Below, in pieces: positions 25,259 to 33,517 of a stretch of DNA of 48,530 nt (the first letter of the stretch is position 1; every line of letters starts with the position of its first letter). The notes beneath the pieces are model-generated. The model saw nothing but the letters and a program-made list of their open reading frames with translations. It was not told the origin of the DNA and searched no databases. Origin of the DNA: SZUA-229 sp041589175 (GTDB lineage Bacteria > Pseudomonadota > Gammaproteobacteria > SZUA-229); NCBI GenBank assembly GCA_041589175.1, contig JBFHWF010000013.1, positions 1 through 48,530 on the forward strand. The letters are read 5' to 3'. The position numbers and the translations under genes were made by a program.

Positions 25259-26107
25259 ATGCTAAGCACCAAAAACTCAGACCGAGCCGCCTTCGAGGCA
25301 CTATTGCAGCAGCCAGACCAGGATATCAACCTGGCGGAAGCCGCGCTTATGATTGCCCGACTCGAATACCACGACCTGGACATCGAGGGCTATCTTGAGA
25401 AAATTCAGTCAATGGCAAACGAAATCAACAGTCGCCTGCCAGAAACTGCCAACGCAGCTGAAATCCTGAAGCAGCTTAACCACGTCCTGTTCATCGAAAA
25501 GGGTTATGAAGGAAATTCACAATCCTACTATGACCCTCGCAACAGTTTCCTGAACGACGTGATCGAGCGCAAGCTTGGCATTCCCATCAGCCTGTCCATC
25601 CTTTATATTGAGCTTGGCCACGCACTCGGACTCCCTCTGGCGGGGGTTTCATTTCCCGGCCACTTTCTTGTCAAACTGGAAATTAGTGACGGTGCCATTG
25701 TGCTTGACCCCTATTTCGGTGGTATCTCCCTGAACGAAGAAGATATCGAAGACCGCCTGCAGGAATACTATGGCTCCAAGCTGGATAAAACTCGCCTGCA
25801 CGGCGTACTAGCCAGCTGCTCCAACAAGGAAATTATCCTGCGCGTATTGCGCAACCTGCGCAACCTGTATATGCAGGAAGAAAACTGGGAAAAGGCACTG
25901 CCACTGGCAGACATTATGGTTTCACTGGAAACCGACCAGGCAGACGCAATGAAAGCCCGTGGTGCCATCTATGACGCACTGGAGTGTCACAGCCCTGCAC
26001 TGGCAGACTACAGCGAATACCTGAAACTGGCACCAGATGCCAAAGGTAATAAATACATCCGCGCCAGAGTCATAGACCTGGCAGACGCTGTTCGCCGCCT
26101 GTGTTAA
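25259..26107 (+). CDS. SirB1 / transglutaminase-like TPR family protein
   Basis: A 282-residue cytoplasmic protein. The N-terminal two thirds match the SirB1 family transglutaminase-like domain (LNHVLFIEKGYEGNSQSYYDPRNS, ERKLGIPISLSILYIELG, FPGHFLVKL, LDPYFGGISL). The remainder is a TPR-like pair of helices (LYMQEENWEKALPLADIMV and SPALADYSEYLKLAPDA). The catalytic cysteine of true transglutaminases is not seen, so it is probably a non-catalytic relative. The name comes from Salmonella SirB1, whose function is not established. I chose the start at 25259 because the longer frame overlaps the preceding gene. Confidence 0.87.
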   Translation: MLSTKNSDRAAFEALLQQPDQDINLAEAALMIARLEYHDLDIEGYLEKIQSMANEINSRLPETANAAEILKQLNHVLFIEKGYEGNSQSYYDPRNSFLNDVIERKLGIPISLSILYIELGHALGLPLAGVSFPGHFLVKLEISDGAIVLDPYFGGISLNEEDIEDRLQEYYGSKLDKTRLHGVLASCSNKEIILRVLRNLRNLYMQEENWEKALPLADIMVSLETDQADAMKARGAIYDALECHSPALADYSEYLKLAPDAKGNKYIRARVIDLADAVRRLC

Positions 26108-26177
26108 CATCCTTCAGCATAATTTGCCCCATAACATTGGGCACATCTTAAACACCTGCTTGATTGCGACCACCAAC

Positions 26178-26945
26178 ATGGCCGACAACATCCCTGTCAT
26201 TCTCTGCTTCTCCGGCTATGACCCGTCTGGTGGCGCCGGTATACAGGCAGATATCGAAGCTATCGCAGCCCACGGCATGCATGCAGTGCCAGTCATAACA
26301 GCCCTCACTGTCCAGGACAGCCAAACGGCATACCGAATAACGCCTGTTAGCACTGACATCATGCAGCAACAGGTTCATCACATACTACAGGACATGCAAC
26401 CCGCCGCCATTAAAATTGGCATGCTGGGAAGTATTGATGCTGTCGAACTCATCAGCGAAATCATTTCAGACCTGCCCGAGCTACCCATTATATTCGACCC
26501 TGTACTGGCTTCCGGTGATGGCAGCCGCCTGAGTCGCGAACCACTGGAAGCAACTATCAGCCGCCTGATAGTGCCCCACTGCAACATGATGACTCCCAAC
26601 ACCCTGGAAGCCCGCGCATTAACCGGCCTTGATAACGATCGTGCTGCCGAAGAGCTCCTCAGGCAGGGCTGCAAGAGTGTTTTACTGACTGGCACCCATG
26701 GCAACACAGACGACGTCATTCATCATTTGCACACACCAGCGGGGCACACCCAGTTCCGCTACCCGAGGCTTGATGGCGAGTACCACGGCTCGGGCTGTAC
26801 ACTAGCGGCCAGCCTGGCGGCTAGCATGCTGCAGCATGTGCAACTGGAACCCGCCGTCAAACAGGCGCTGGATTACACCGAGCAAACCCTGCTCGCCGCT
26901 CACAGGCCTGGTAAAGGACAGCTCTTCCCGAGACGAATGATATGA
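26178..26945 (+). CDS. thiD: Hydroxymethylpyrimidine/phosphomethylpyrimidine kinase ThiD
   Basis: A ribokinase-fold kinase of 255 residues that phosphorylates HMP twice to give HMP-PP for thiamine synthesis. The typical start FSGYDPSGGAGIQADIEAIAA, the ALTVQDS block, PIIFDPVLASGDG, and the C-terminal anion hole EYHGSGCTLAASLAA with the catalytic Asp-like region are present. The ATG at 26178 is preferred; the frame extends to 26124 but only through a TTG and no domain. Its stop overlaps the thiE start (ATGA), so the two are coupled. Confidence 0.95.
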   Translation: MADNIPVILCFSGYDPSGGAGIQADIEAIAAHGMHAVPVITALTVQDSQTAYRITPVSTDIMQQQVHHILQDMQPAAIKIGMLGSIDAVELISEIISDLPELPIIFDPVLASGDGSRLSREPLEATISRLIVPHCNMMTPNTLEARALTGLDNDRAAEELLRQGCKSVLLTGTHGNTDDVIHHLHTPAGHTQFRYPRLDGEYHGSGCTLAASLAASMLQHVQLEPAVKQALDYTEQTLLAAHRPGKGQLFPRRMI

Positions 26946-27580
26946 ATCCACTACATGGTCTTTACGCCATTACCGATGCTCATCTGTTACCGGATACCGA
27001 GTTTGCTGCCCGTGCCGAAGCCGCACTGGCGGGTGGTGCCAGGCTGATTCAGTACCGGGATAAATCATCACAAAAACAGCACCGCCTGAAGCAGGCCAGC
27101 ACACTGAAGCAGTTATGTGACAAACACAACGCCATTCTGATTATTAACGATGATATTCAGCTAGCAAAAGACGTGGATGCACATGGTGTGCATATCGGCA
27201 AGGACGATCAGGACCTCGAACAGGCACGCCAGCAACTGGGAACAGACAGAATTATTGGAGTCAGCTGTTACAATCAGCTTGATCTGGCACGACAGGCTAT
27301 CACCCGTGGTGCCAACTATATCGCCTTTGGCAGCTTTTTTTCTTCATCCATAAAGCCTAATGCCCCTCGCGCCGAACCCACACTGATTCAACAGCTGCGC
27401 CGTGAATCGGATATCCCCATTTGCTGCATTGGCGGGATCACGACCAGAAACTGCGAACCACTTATTGATGCGGGTGCCAGCATGCTGGCGGTGATCAGTG
27501 ATCTGTTCTGCCACGACAGCACGGATGCCATCACACAGCAGGCCGCAAGCTTCCGTCGCTATTTTGAAAAATCAAGGTAA
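26942..27580 (+). CDS. thiE: Thiamine-phosphate synthase ThiE
   Basis: A TIM-barrel enzyme of 212 residues that joins HMP-PP and the thiazole phosphate to form thiamine phosphate. The signatures are GGARLIQYRDKSSQ near residue 31, IINDDIQLAKDVDAHGVHIGKDD near residue 65, IGVSCYN, and YIAFGSFFSSSIKP. It follows thiD with a four-base overlap and is convergent with tag, overlapping its 3' end by nine bases. No TPP riboswitch was seen before thiD. Confidence 0.96.
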   Translation: MNPLHGLYAITDAHLLPDTEFAARAEAALAGGARLIQYRDKSSQKQHRLKQASTLKQLCDKHNAILIINDDIQLAKDVDAHGVHIGKDDQDLEQARQQLGTDRIIGVSCYNQLDLARQAITRGANYIAFGSFFSSSIKPNAPRAEPTLIQQLRRESDIPICCIGGITTRNCEPLIDAGASMLAVISDLFCHDSTDAITQQAASFRRYFEKSR

Positions 27581-28153
27581 CTTTGCACACTGCCTGTGAC
27601 GATAACAGTCAGTGGTATGATCATTCACCATACCTGTTGCCTGCATATAGGCATAGCAGATCGTCGACCCCACAAATTTAAAGCCGCGTTTTTTAAGGTC
27701 TTTACTCATCGCATCGGAACGCTCGGTAGAAACCGGCACCTGCTTCAGCGAAGCCCAGTGATTTTGCACCGGCTTACCATCGACAAACTGCCATATGTAA
27801 TCACTAAAAGAGTCGTGACTATCGAGTATGTCCAGCACCGCCCTGGCATTCTGCACTGCCGCATTTACCTTGAGCCGGTTACGCACAATACCCGGATCCT
27901 GCAGTAGCTTCTCGATACGCGCAGGCCGGTATCTCGCTACCTTATGCACATCAAACTGATCGAATGCCTTACGGTAGTTCTCACGCTTTTTTAGTATTGT
28001 GATCCAGCTTAATCCCGCCTGAGCCCCTTCCAGTATCAGCATTTCGAACAGGTGCCTGTCATCCCGACTTGGCACACCCCACTCCTCGTCGTGATAGTGT
28101 TGATAGATTTCCGAGCCATCCAGCCAGCCGCAGCGAATTAATTCTTTTGTCAT
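27572..28153 (-). CDS. tag: DNA-3-methyladenine glycosylase I
   Basis: A base-excision repair enzyme of 193 residues that removes 3-methyladenine. CGWLDGSEIYQHYHDEEWG at the N-terminus gives the zinc-ligand Cys and His and matches the TAG signature. LEGAQAGLSWITILKKRENYRKAF contains the catalytic region, and the C-terminal HTTDCYRH supplies the remaining His and Cys zinc ligands. The frame extends 84 codons further upstream, but MTKELIRCGW at 28153 has a strong GGGAG ribosome site, fits the family, and avoids overlapping hemL. It is divergent from hemL and convergent with thiE. Confidence 0.95.
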   Translation of the reverse strand: MTKELIRCGWLDGSEIYQHYHDEEWGVPSRDDRHLFEMLILEGAQAGLSWITILKKRENYRKAFDQFDVHKVARYRPARIEKLLQDPGIVRNRLKVNAAVQNARAVLDILDSHDSFSDYIWQFVDGKPVQNHWASLKQVPVSTERSDAMSKDLKKRGFKFVGSTICYAYMQATGMVNDHTTDCYRHRQCAKLP

Positions 28154-28180
28154 ATCCCACTCCCTGCTATTAGAACTGGA

Positions 28181-28210
28181 TTTATGCTGTTTATGGCACC
28201 CCCTTGTCAA
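28181..28210 (-). promoter_or_regulatory. Predicted sigma-70 promoter of tag
   Basis: On the minus strand a perfect TTGACA (28205-28210) is followed after 18 bases by CATAAA (28181-28186), 27 bases before the tag start codon. The -35 is ideal; the -10 matches four of six bases. Confidence 0.5.
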
Positions 28211-28328
28211 GCTACAAACTGACACAGACAGGCGCCTGTAGTCGAGTAGCATTTCACCTGAAGCCAGCGTCGTTTTCAGGTAAAATAGCCGGCCGAGTTT
28301 AACCATCCTAACCACAGGAATCGATTCT

Positions 28329-29606
28329 ATGTCCCAACATGATCTGTTTACCCAGGCCCAGTCGGTCATTCCCGGCGGCGTTAACTCGCCAGTTCGCGCA
28401 TTCAAAGGCGTGGGTGGTGATCCTGTCTTTATCGACAGGGCTAACGGTGCTTATATCTGGGACACGGATGACAAACGCTATATCGACTATGTTGGCTCCT
28501 GGGGACCGATGATTCTGGGGCATGCGCACCCTGAAGTAATTCGCTCGGTAAAAGAAGCGGCGGAGAAGGGCCTGAGTTTCGGCGCGCCGACTGCGATCGA
28601 AACCACCATGGCCGAACGTATCTGCCAGATCATGCCTTCTATTGAATCAGTGCGCATGGTGAGCTCTGGCACCGAGGCAACCATGAGCGCCATTCGCCTG
28701 GCCCGTGGCTTTACCGGCCGTGATGCGATTGTAAAATTTGAAGGCTGCTACCACGGACACTCCGATTCCCTGCTGGTTAAGGCCGGTTCTGGCGCCCTCA
28801 CACTGGGCGTACCCAGCTCGCCAGGCGTACCTGCCAGCCTGGCGGAACATACAATTACGCTGGCTTACAACGATATTGAACAGGTACGCGAAACCTTCAA
28901 AGCCAAAGGTGACAGCATTGCCTGCATTATCGTGGAACCGGTCGCAGGTAACATGAACTGCATACCTCCCGTACCCGGCTTCCTCGAAGGCCTGCGCGAT
29001 GTCTGCGATGAATATGGCAGTGTGCTGATTTTCGATGAGGTAATGACCGGTTTCCGTACCGCACTGGGCGGCGCACAATCTGTCTACCATATCAAACCGG
29101 ACCTGACCACACTGGGCAAGGTCATTGGTGGCGGCATGCCCGTCGGTGCTTTTGGTGGTCGCAAAGATATCATGGAACACATCGCCCCCACTGGCCCGGT
29201 TTATCAGGCGGGAACCCTGTCGGGTAATCCAGTAGCCATGGCGGCTGGTCTCAAAACCCTTGAGCTTATCTCTGCCGACAACTTCTTCAGCGAACTGAAC
29301 GCAAAGGTCAACACCCTGGTGAATGGCATCCTGGAGAAAGCCAGTAGCCACGGCATCCCGATGACACAAAATATCGTCGGCGGCATGTTCGGGCTATTCT
29401 TCACCGAAGCTGAAACAGTGACAAACTTTGAACAGGCGACCCAGTGCAACCTGGAACGCTTCCAGAAATTTTTCCACGGCATGCTGGATCAAGGCATCTA
29501 TATGGCACCATCTGCCTATGAAGCTGGTTTTGTGAGCCTGATGCACTCCAGCGATGACATACAGGCAACGATCGACGCTGCCGACAAGGTACTGGGGTCA
29601 CTGTAA
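28329..29606 (+). CDS. hemL: Glutamate-1-semialdehyde 2,1-aminomutase HemL
   Basis: A 425-residue PLP enzyme that converts glutamate-1-semialdehyde to 5-aminolevulinate in the C5 pathway of heme synthesis. Start blocks IPGGVNSPVRAFKGVGG and the active-site region LTTLGKVIGGGMPVGAFGG, with the PLP lysine near residue 263, identify it with confidence. SSGTEATMSAIRLARG and FDEVMTGFRTALGG are also typical. It overlaps ycgL by one base (TAATG) and faces tag across a 175-base gap. Confidence 0.97.
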   Translation: MSQHDLFTQAQSVIPGGVNSPVRAFKGVGGDPVFIDRANGAYIWDTDDKRYIDYVGSWGPMILGHAHPEVIRSVKEAAEKGLSFGAPTAIETTMAERICQIMPSIESVRMVSSGTEATMSAIRLARGFTGRDAIVKFEGCYHGHSDSLLVKAGSGALTLGVPSSPGVPASLAEHTITLAYNDIEQVRETFKAKGDSIACIIVEPVAGNMNCIPPVPGFLEGLRDVCDEYGSVLIFDEVMTGFRTALGGAQSVYHIKPDLTTLGKVIGGGMPVGAFGGRKDIMEHIAPTGPVYQAGTLSGNPVAMAAGLKTLELISADNFFSELNAKVNTLVNGILEKASSHGIPMTQNIVGGMFGLFFTEAETVTNFEQATQCNLERFQKFFHGMLDQGIYMAPSAYEAGFVSLMHSSDDIQATIDAADKVLGSL

Positions 29607-29893
29607 TGAAAACCTCATGCTATATTTATCGTTGCTCTGCCAAACCGGATATGTACATTTATCTGGCCGAAGAAGATGGCTTCGACGCCATTGATGAGGG
29701 ACTACGCAAAAAGCTCGGCACGCTGAGCTTTGCTATGAGCGTGGAGATCAGTAAAGACAGCAAGCTTGCAAAAGAAGACCCGGTTAAAGTCCTTGAAAAC
29801 ATAAAACAGCAGGGCTTCCACCTGCAGATGCCTGCCGAAACATCCGTCGAAGAGCTGATGGCACGCATCGCGAAAAATAAGGAAAAAAAATAA
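29606..29893 (+). CDS. ycgL: YcgL domain-containing protein
   Basis: A 95-residue protein of the YcgL family, with the start KTSCYIYRCSAKPDMYIYL and the motif VLENIKQQGFHLQMP. The function is unknown; the family is found in gammaproteobacteria, often near cell division or RNase D genes. Here it follows hemL with a one-base overlap and is surely co-transcribed. A GC-rich hairpin lies after it. Confidence 0.88.
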   Translation: MKTSCYIYRCSAKPDMYIYLAEEDGFDAIDEGLRKKLGTLSFAMSVEISKDSKLAKEDPVKVLENIKQQGFHLQMPAETSVEELMARIAKNKEKK

Positions 29894-29910
29894 TTCAGGA
29901 AAAACCCCTG

Positions 29911-29951
29911 CCCGGTGCCCTTGTCGCACCGGGGATAAAAAAGTTTATAAT
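29911..29951 (+). promoter_or_regulatory. Hairpin after ycgL and putative promoter of the csp gene
   Basis: An 8-bp stem CCCGGTGC (29911-29918) with GCACCGGG (29926-29933) ends the hemL-ycgL unit but has no T-run. Just after it a TATAAT (29946-29951) forms a possible -10 box, with TTGTCG (29921-29926) 19 bases upstream; the -35 is weak. If it is correct, the csp mRNA has a leader of about 100 bases, as expected for cold-shock genes. Confidence 0.45.
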
Positions 29952-30060
29952 GCGGTCTGAAATATCGGATCTATATTAATAATTAATAAATAACTTATAA
30001 AAGAACGCCCTTAAAGGCTAACTCCATTTTTTATCTCATTTTGTTGTAGGAAGTTGTTAT

Positions 30061-30495
30061 ATGAACTCAGTTGTAATCCGACTTATTGTTATCTGCCTGA
30101 TTATCTCTGCACTTGCGACCCTGGCTGCCAGCCAGCTCGTATATATCGAAAGCACCCTGACAGGCCCCAGTCTGGCGATACTTGCGGCACTTATATTTGC
30201 GTCTACGCTGACCGCCTCATTAGCAAGCGCTAATAAACAGGCTACAAATTCACAAAATAATGTGCAAAAATCTCAAAATCTCGATAAATCACGTGAATCA
30301 GGTACAGTTAAGTGGTTTAATACGAGCAAGGGCTTTGGCTTCATTACCCGCGATAGCGGCGATGACGTCTTTGTCCACTTTCGCTCTATCCGTGGCCAGG
30401 GTCATCGAACTCTATTTGAAGGGCAGCGGGTTGAGTTTAAGATCACCGAAGGTGAGAAGGGGCTACAGGCAGAGGATGTTGCCATCGCTTCGTGA
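30061..30495 (+). CDS. Membrane-anchored cold-shock-domain protein
   Basis: A 144-residue protein with two hydrophobic segments, about residues 6-26 and 35-57, separated by a short loop. A polar linker (60-78) then leads to a complete cold-shock domain (80-144). The RNA-binding motifs KGFGFIT and VFVHF are intact. Ordinary Csp proteins are about 70 residues and soluble, so this one is probably tethered to the inner membrane with the domain in the cytoplasm; orientation is inferred. The ribosome site is AGGAAG eight bases before the ATG. A second, ordinary csp follows after 63 bases and is about half identical over the domain. Confidence 0.88.
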   Translation: MNSVVIRLIVICLIISALATLAASQLVYIESTLTGPSLAILAALIFASTLTASLASANKQATNSQNNVQKSQNLDKSRESGTVKWFNTSKGFGFITRDSGDDVFVHFRSIRGQGHRTLFEGQRVEFKITEGEKGLQAEDVAIAS

Positions 30496-30558
30496 CGTTA
30501 TGTGTTTGGTATGCTCATGGAAGGTGTATCAAAAAATGATAACTCAAAGGTAAAGTAA

Positions 30559-30774
30559 ATGTCAGATCGTGTAACAGGAACCGTTAAGTGGTTTAACAAT
30601 TCAAAGGGATACGGCTTCATTGAGCGTGACACAGGTGATGATGTATTCGTACATTTCAGGGCTATTCGTGGTGATGGCTTTAGAACGTTGAAAGATGGCC
30701 AGAAGGTTGAGTTCAACCTGATAGATAGCCAGAAAGGCCTGCAAGCAGAGGATGTTTGTAATATCGACGCCTGA
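30559..30774 (+). CDS. Cold-shock protein, CspA family
   Basis: A 71-residue single cold-shock domain with RNP1 KGYGFIE and RNP2 VFVHF, a small OB-fold protein that binds single-stranded RNA or DNA and melts mRNA structure. It lies 63 bases after the membrane-anchored relative. The tandem pair may come from duplication, since both share TGTVKWFN-like starts and DDVFVHFR and QKGLQAEDV-like ends. Convergent with ubiX. Confidence 0.95.
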   Translation: MSDRVTGTVKWFNNSKGYGFIERDTGDDVFVHFRAIRGDGFRTLKDGQKVEFNLIDSQKGLQAEDVCNIDA

Positions 30775-30861
30775 TGTTCCGAGTTGTAGTTCCAGAACTG
30801 ATATTACAAACTCACAAACCAGTCGCTATACAAACCTGGCAGCAATGAAGCTGCTATCAGT

Positions 30862-31491
30862 TTAGCCCAGATCAAACTCCCCCCACTTGGGTTGTAGCTT
30901 CTGCTCAACCCCAAGATGGTCGAGTATGCGTGCAACCATAAAGTCGACGATGTCTTCGAGCGTCTGCGGCTTATTATAAAAACCGGGGTTAGCAGGCATA
31001 ATGACAGCATTCATGCGGGCTAGCCTGAGCATATTTTCCAGGTGTATCTGAGAGAACGGCGCTTCTCTTGGCACCAGGATGAGCTTTTTTTGTTCCTTAA
31101 TAATCACATCTGCCGCCCTTTCCATCAGATTACCACTCGCACCATTTGCAATAGACGACAACGACCCCATCGAACAGGGGCACACCACCATCGCGTCTAT
31201 ACGCGAAGAACCGCTGGCAATGGGTGAAGTCCACTCATTTTCACCACACACATGTAGCTGGTGCTCATCCGCACCGTAACGCAGACACAGCTGCTGTTTA
31301 AGCTCCTGCCGATTGGTTGGCCAGGACAATTCCGTTTCCATACTGATAACGACATGCGCCGCTCGTGTTATTAGCAAATAAACCTGGTGCCCCCCCAGCA
31401 ACAGCTGTTCTAGCAGGCGTATGCCATATTGCACCCCGGATGCACCGGTGATCGCCAGTACGACATGCTTCGACTCACTTGCTACGCTCAT
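30862..31491 (-). CDS. ubiX: Flavin prenyltransferase UbiX
   Basis: A 209-residue protein that prenylates FMN to make the cofactor for the UbiD decarboxylase in ubiquinone synthesis. ITGASGVQYGIRLLEQLL near residue 13, CPCSMGSLSSIANGASGNLMERAADV and LVPREAPFSQIHLENML are characteristic. The start at 31491 has AAGGA upstream; the longer frame to 31554 would overlap mpl. It follows mpl after ten bases. No ubiD is in the window. Confidence 0.95.
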   Translation of the reverse strand: MSVASESKHVVLAITGASGVQYGIRLLEQLLLGGHQVYLLITRAAHVVISMETELSWPTNRQELKQQLCLRYGADEHQLHVCGENEWTSPIASGSSRIDAMVVCPCSMGSLSSIANGASGNLMERAADVIIKEQKKLILVPREAPFSQIHLENMLRLARMNAVIMPANPGFYNKPQTLEDIVDFMVARILDHLGVEQKLQPKWGEFDLG

Positions 31492-31501
31492 AATCCTTAC
31501 C

Positions 31502-32860
31502 TCAGTTTTGCTGCAGTGCATCGACCAGCTTATGATGAATTCCCGCAAATGCACCGTTACTCATTACGAGTATATGATCACCTTCACCAGACTGGGTTTG
31601 TATGCGAGAAATAATGCTATCAACCGAGCGATGTAGCTCCGCTTTCTCGCCCAGCGCCTCAACCACCGATGCCATATCCCAGTCGACATCCTGCGGCTGA
31701 TAGAGAATCACCTGATCGGCCAGTTGCAGGGAAGGCGCCAGTTGCTGTTTGTGAACACCCATGCGCATGGTATTCGAACGTGGCTCCAGTACGGCCCATA
31801 TCCTGGCCTCGCCCACCCTGTCACGCAGGCCCTGTAAGGTATCGCGAATCGCTGTTGGGTGATGGGCAAAATCATCATATACCGTGCGTTGGGCAGCCTC
31901 ACCCACCACTTCCATACGCCGCTTCACCCCCTGAAAGTGCTGCATGGCCTCTATCGACTGCGACACGGGAACACCGACATGTTGTGCTGCAATAATCGCA
32001 GCCAGACAGTTCATGCGGTTATGGGGCCCCAGTAACTCGCCCCGGAGCGTACCCATAAGTTGTTGCTGATGGTAGATATCGAACTGACGGCCATCCTCGG
32101 AAACATTCTGTATCGACCAGCCACTGCCAGTCGCAGATGAAAAAGATTGTTGCTCACTCCAGCAGCCACGGCCCAGCACATCATCGATCGCGGGTTCATC
32201 TGCGTTATGAACAATCATACCCTCACCTGGCACCGTTCTTACCAGATGATGGAACTGTTTTTTTATCGCTTCCAGATCATCAAAAATGTCCGCATGATCG
32301 AATTCGAGGTTATTTATTATCAGAGTGCGCGGATGGTAATGTACAAACTTGGATCGTTTATCAAAGAAGGCCGTGTCATATTCGTCGGCTTCGACAACAA
32401 AAAAACTCCCCTCACCCAGCCTTGCAGACACGCCGAAATTAGCAGGCACACCACCAATCAGAAATCCGGGCTGAAGGCCTGCGTATTCGAGTATCCATGC
32501 GAGGATTGAGCTGGTTGTTGTCTTGCCGTGGGTACCGGAAACCGCAAGTACCCATTTATCGCGTAATACATTTTCGGCCAGCCACTGTGGACCTGAGGTG
32601 TATTTCATATTGCGATCAAGCACATGTTCTATCGCCGGATTCCCCCTCGACATCACGTTACCAACGACCACTTCATCCTGTTCACCGAGATGCTCAGCCT
32701 GATAACCCTGCATCAGCTCAATACCCTGCTGTTCCAGCTGAGTACTCATAGGCGGGTAAACATTTTGATCTGACCCTGTCACCCTGTGCCCGGCCTGGCG
32801 TGCCAGCACAGCAATACCACCCATGAATGTGCCGCAAATCCCCAGAATATGAATATGCAA
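31502..32860 (-). CDS. mpl: UDP-N-acetylmuramate:L-alanyl-gamma-D-glutamyl-meso-DAP ligase Mpl
   Basis: A 452-residue Mur-ligase family enzyme that recycles the murein tripeptide back onto UDP-MurNAc. The start HILGICGTFMGGIAVLARQ is specific to Mpl, and the ATP-binding P-loop is GTHGKTTTSSILAW near residue 108. FVVEADEYDTAFFDKR and VYDDFAHHPTAI are further family marks. It links to the wall genes elsewhere in the window. It is 11 bases upstream of ubiX and 20 bases downstream of a membrane protein gene on the same strand. Confidence 0.96.
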   Translation of the reverse strand: MHIHILGICGTFMGGIAVLARQAGHRVTGSDQNVYPPMSTQLEQQGIELMQGYQAEHLGEQDEVVVGNVMSRGNPAIEHVLDRNMKYTSGPQWLAENVLRDKWVLAVSGTHGKTTTSSILAWILEYAGLQPGFLIGGVPANFGVSARLGEGSFFVVEADEYDTAFFDKRSKFVHYHPRTLIINNLEFDHADIFDDLEAIKKQFHHLVRTVPGEGMIVHNADEPAIDDVLGRGCWSEQQSFSSATGSGWSIQNVSEDGRQFDIYHQQQLMGTLRGELLGPHNRMNCLAAIIAAQHVGVPVSQSIEAMQHFQGVKRRMEVVGEAAQRTVYDDFAHHPTAIRDTLQGLRDRVGEARIWAVLEPRSNTMRMGVHKQQLAPSLQLADQVILYQPQDVDWDMASVVEALGEKAELHRSVDSIISRIQTQSGEGDHILVMSNGAFAGIHHKLVDALQQN

Positions 32861-32879
32861 AATTCGCTCGCTTTTAATA

Positions 32880-33395
32880 TTAATTCAGTTCAGGCAGTGC
32901 AAATTTACGCACCACCACGGTAATAATGACATAACAGATGGTTAAGGCCATGGCTGCTGGCAGGCGAATTTCGAAAGATTCTCGAAAAATATGTGCATAT
33001 ACCGCCAGGTTCCAGCTCACAAACATCAGCAACAACATTGACAGCGTCAGCATGCTCTCTGGCGGCATTTGCTCAACCTGAAAGTTAAACAGCACCGGCA
33101 GAACAACCAGCTGAAACACTGCGCCCGTACTGGCCAGTGCAATGACAGATTGCACTAATCGCTCTGTTTTTTCGAATGCATGTAAGCAGGCATACATAAA
33201 ACCGACCAGCACCAGTGTATCCAGCGCCATGGCAATAATCGACGTCTGCATCGACGCGCTCGCCAGCAGACCCGGTAAGCCCGTGAGAAAATAAACCATC
33301 AGGCACAGTCGCATCAGCACTGTCGAAAAAGCAAAGTCCTGTGGGCCTTTACTGAGTACAAGATTGGCAGCAAGCACGCGAAGAAATCGTTTCAT
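32880..33395 (-). CDS. Uncharacterised integral membrane protein
   Basis: A 171-residue hydrophobic protein with about five membrane-spanning segments. The first is near residues 24-45, with a positively charged start (MKRFLRVLAANLV) that suggests an inside N-terminus. No conserved catalytic motif is visible. It lies 20 bases before mpl on the same strand and may be co-transcribed. I do not recognise the family. Candidates are a transport accessory or a membrane scaffold, but neither is supported. Confidence 0.7.
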   Translation of the reverse strand: MKRFLRVLAANLVLSKGPQDFAFSTVLMRLCLMVYFLTGLPGLLASASMQTSIIAMALDTLVLVGFMYACLHAFEKTERLVQSVIALASTGAVFQLVVLPVLFNFQVEQMPPESMLTLSMLLLMFVSWNLAVYAHIFRESFEIRLPAAMALTICYVIITVVVRKFALPELN

Positions 33396-33517
33396 AAACT
33401 CATTTTACCCGTCATCATGAGCGGGGTTCATATTAATTAACGGGTTTTATTTTTGGCATTCAGTGGTCGAATCACCGATAATTATACCCCCAAGCGACAA
33501 AACCTGTTCCGAGAATT

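Noticed and set aside
25259..26178. TPP riboswitch before thiD
   Set aside because: No CTGAGA or ACCTGATCTGGATAATGCCAGC-like element was found between the upstream gene and thiD.
28647..29369. 240-codon frame on the minus strand opposite hemL
   Set aside because: It is antisense to a highly conserved gene, has no domain or ribosome site, and its composition is as expected from the shadow of hemL.
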